Part shown: one piece after another, positions 8,367 to 8,780 of the stretch
Position numbering within the stretch: the first letter of the stretch is position 1
Layout: each line of letters begins with the position of its first letter
Source of the DNA: an uncultured Helicobacter sp.
Lineage (GTDB): Bacteria; Campylobacterota; Campylobacteria; Campylobacterales; Helicobacteraceae
Direction: 5' to 3'
Assembly (NCBI GenBank): GCA_947179285.1
Contig: CAMXAV010000019.1
Span: 1-8,780, forward strand
Length of the DNA stretch: 8,780 nt
Notes under the pieces: generated by a model
Database searches by the model: none
Told to the model about the DNA's origin: nothing
What the model saw: the letters and a program-made list of their open reading frames with translations, nothing else
Position numbers and translations under genes: made by a program

Positions 8367-8407
8367 TGATTGGGAATCTCGCTGTGCCTGATTGGGAATC
8401 CCGCTGT
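8367..8407 (+). repeat. Short tandem duplication, 22-base period
   Basis: Two copies of TGATTGGGAATCTCGCTGT, at 8367-8385 and 8389-8407, differ at one position (T or C at base 13) and are separated by 3 bases. The duplication begins 12 bases after the pheA stop codon and is not coding. It leads straight into the first inverted repeat. Confidence 0.85.
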
Positions 8408-8408
8408 C

Positions 8409-8510
8409 TGTCATTGCGAGCGTGAGCGAAGCAATCGACCGTGTCGGGATTCTTTTTTGGATTCTTTGCCTGTTGATTGCCACGCGTTCTTGCGAACGCT
8501 CGCAATGACA
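8409..8510. repeat. Palindromic intergenic repeat element A
   Basis: TGTCATTGCGAGCG (8409-8422) is repeated as its exact reverse complement at 8497-8510, with a 74-base interior. Further inward, GCAATC (8431-8436) pairs with GATTGC (8475-8480), so the ends form an interrupted hairpin. The interior carries GGATTCTTT twice (8447-8455, 8459-8467). The CATTGCGAG...GCAATC pattern resembles repeats that, from memory, occur in many copies in diverse bacterial genomes. No transposase lies inside, so this is a REP- or MITE-like element by appearance only. Confidence 0.75.
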
Positions 8511-8538
8511 AGATGTTTCGCTTCGCTCAACATAACAA

Positions 8539-8571
8539 CCCATCCCCTAACCCCATCCGCAAGGGAGGGGG
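8539..8571. repeat. C-run / G-run stretch inside element B
   Basis: CCCATCCCC, CTAA and CCCCATCC are followed after GCAA by GGGAGGGGG, so C-rich and G-rich halves could pair around a GCAA loop. CATCCCCTAACCCC is a pattern I recall from intergenic repeats in several unrelated bacteria. The identification as a known repeat family is from memory. Confidence 0.5.
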
Positions 8572-8608
8572 AATGAACTCCACAATGGTAAAAATGGCGA
8601 CATCGAAG

Positions 8609-8630
8609 GTGCGGCTTTAGTCGCACTTTT
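8609..8630 (+). repeat. GTGCGG...CGCAC hairpin followed by four T's (terminator-like)
   Basis: GTGCGGC (8609-8615) pairs with GTCGCAC (8620-8626), with one G-T wobble and a TTTA loop, and TTTT follows at 8627-8630. The form is like an intrinsic terminator, but it sits about 250 bases after pheA inside a repeat element, and the T run is short. It could end the pheA transcript. A related hairpin lies at 8652-8669. Confidence 0.4.
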
Positions 8631-8651
8631 GGTGCGCGATTCTCGTTTTAT

Positions 8652-8669
8652 GTGCGGTTAAAACCGCAC
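8652..8669. repeat. Perfect 8-bp hairpin GTGCGGTT/AACCGCAC
   Basis: GTGCGGTT at 8652-8659 and AACCGCAC at 8662-8669 pair perfectly around two A's. Its reverse complement matches the hairpin at 8609-8626 at 15 of 18 positions, so the two are inverted copies of one unit inside element B. AAATGG (8592-8597) and CCATTT (8672-8677) extend the pairing outward. Confidence 0.65.
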
Positions 8670-8703
8670 CTCCATTTGTCATGTTGAGCGAAGCGAAACA
8701 TCT

Positions 8704-8780
8704 CTTTGCCATTGCTCTTGATTCCAATCTCCCAGCCACAGCGCGCAACGTCTATGTTCGGGTCCCAAAGGCATAACATA
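8704..8780. other. Unassigned sequence at the window end
   Basis: I see no gene, RNA or clear repeat here. A minus-strand frame stays open from the window edge to 8648, but its C-terminal residues are translated repeat sequence, so it is not called. GATTCCAATC at 8719-8728 is nearly the inverse of GATTGGGAATC in the tandem repeat at 8367-8407, so this may be the edge of a further element. Confidence 0.3.

Larger units (their letters stand above)
8511..8703. repeat. Palindromic intergenic repeat element B with 27-base inverted ends
   Basis: The ends 8511-8537 and 8677-8703 are reverse complements at 26 of 27 positions and enclose 139 bases. Read inward from the right, the core is GTTGAGCGAAGCGAAACAT. 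The element abuts element A with no base between them, and both share a TGTCAT end and a GAGCGAAGC core, so the two families look related. The interior holds a C-run/G-run stretch and two GTGCGG...CGCAC hairpins, listed separately. No open frame in it looks like a protein gene. Confidence 0.8.

Noticed and set aside
8370..8626. Open frames on both strands through the repeat cluster (8370-8576 +, 8411-8626 -, 8113-8511 -, 8337-8543 -)
   Set aside because: They are translations of palindromic repeats or antisense to pheA. Peptides such as CHCER or MLSEAKHL are typical repeat artefacts, with no ribosome sites or domains.
8409..8703. Possible CRISPR array
   Set aside because: The repeats are inverted pairs with one copy of each arm. 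There are no regularly spaced direct repeats with unique spacers of similar length and no cas genes.
8648..8780. Minus-strand frame open from the window edge, possibly the 3' end of a convergent gene
   Set aside because: About the last 16 residues are repeat-encoded (FRFAQHDK type), and the rest shows no recognisable motif. Too short to support.
8356..8780. tRNA, rRNA or known riboswitch in the non-coding tail
   Set aside because: No cloverleaf, CCA end, anticodon arm or rRNA-like sequence could be found. The structure is explained by repeats.

Overview
This window looks like a piece of a Campylobacterota chromosome, most likely from a Helicobacter-like organism. The response regulator at 3325-3702 is very close to H. 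pylori CheY1 as I remember it. The order cheY-prmA-ftsH-(near)-pssA also matches H. pylori. Base composition is near 50% GC by eye, well above H. pylori, so this is another member of the group. All genes read on the + strand and are tightly packed.

Region 1 (1-3260) reads as one transcription unit: the 3' end of dapE (lysine and meso-DAP synthesis), a lone DEDD-type 3'-5' exonuclease, a membrane protein with a PDC sensor-like domain, then hisH and hisA (histidine synthesis). Junctions are a 4-base ATGA overlap, a direct abutment, a 1-base TAATG overlap and a 9-base gap. Region 2 (3261-8355) starts after a 64-base gap that holds a plausible sigma70 -10 box. It carries cheY (GTG start), prmA, ftsH, pssA and a bifunctional chorismate mutase/prephenate dehydratase gene (pheA). 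These genes are joined by gaps of at most 22 bases or by a TAATG overlap. The functions are mixed (chemotaxis, ribosome modification, membrane proteolysis, phospholipid and phenylalanine synthesis), so the grouping is probably shared expression rather than a pathway.

Region 3 (8356-8780) has no gene I can support. It is a dense cluster of palindromic repeats: a 22-base-period tandem duplication, a 14-bp perfect inverted repeat (8409-8510), and directly abutting it a second element (8511-8703) with 27-base inverted ends matching at 26 positions. Inside that second element sit C-run/G-run and GTGCGG...CGCAC hairpins. It looks like a stack of small intergenic mobile or REP-like elements.

I found no obviously new gene system. 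The strongest unexplained signal is compositional. By manual scan, the tetranucleotides GATC and GGCC do not occur at all in 8780 bases, where about 34 of each would be expected for equal base use. Glycine and isoleucine codon choice changes with the next or previous base in the way that avoidance requires. This suggests long-term selection by restriction-modification. The PDC-domain protein, with no visible N-terminal membrane anchor and no output domain, is the most interesting single gene.
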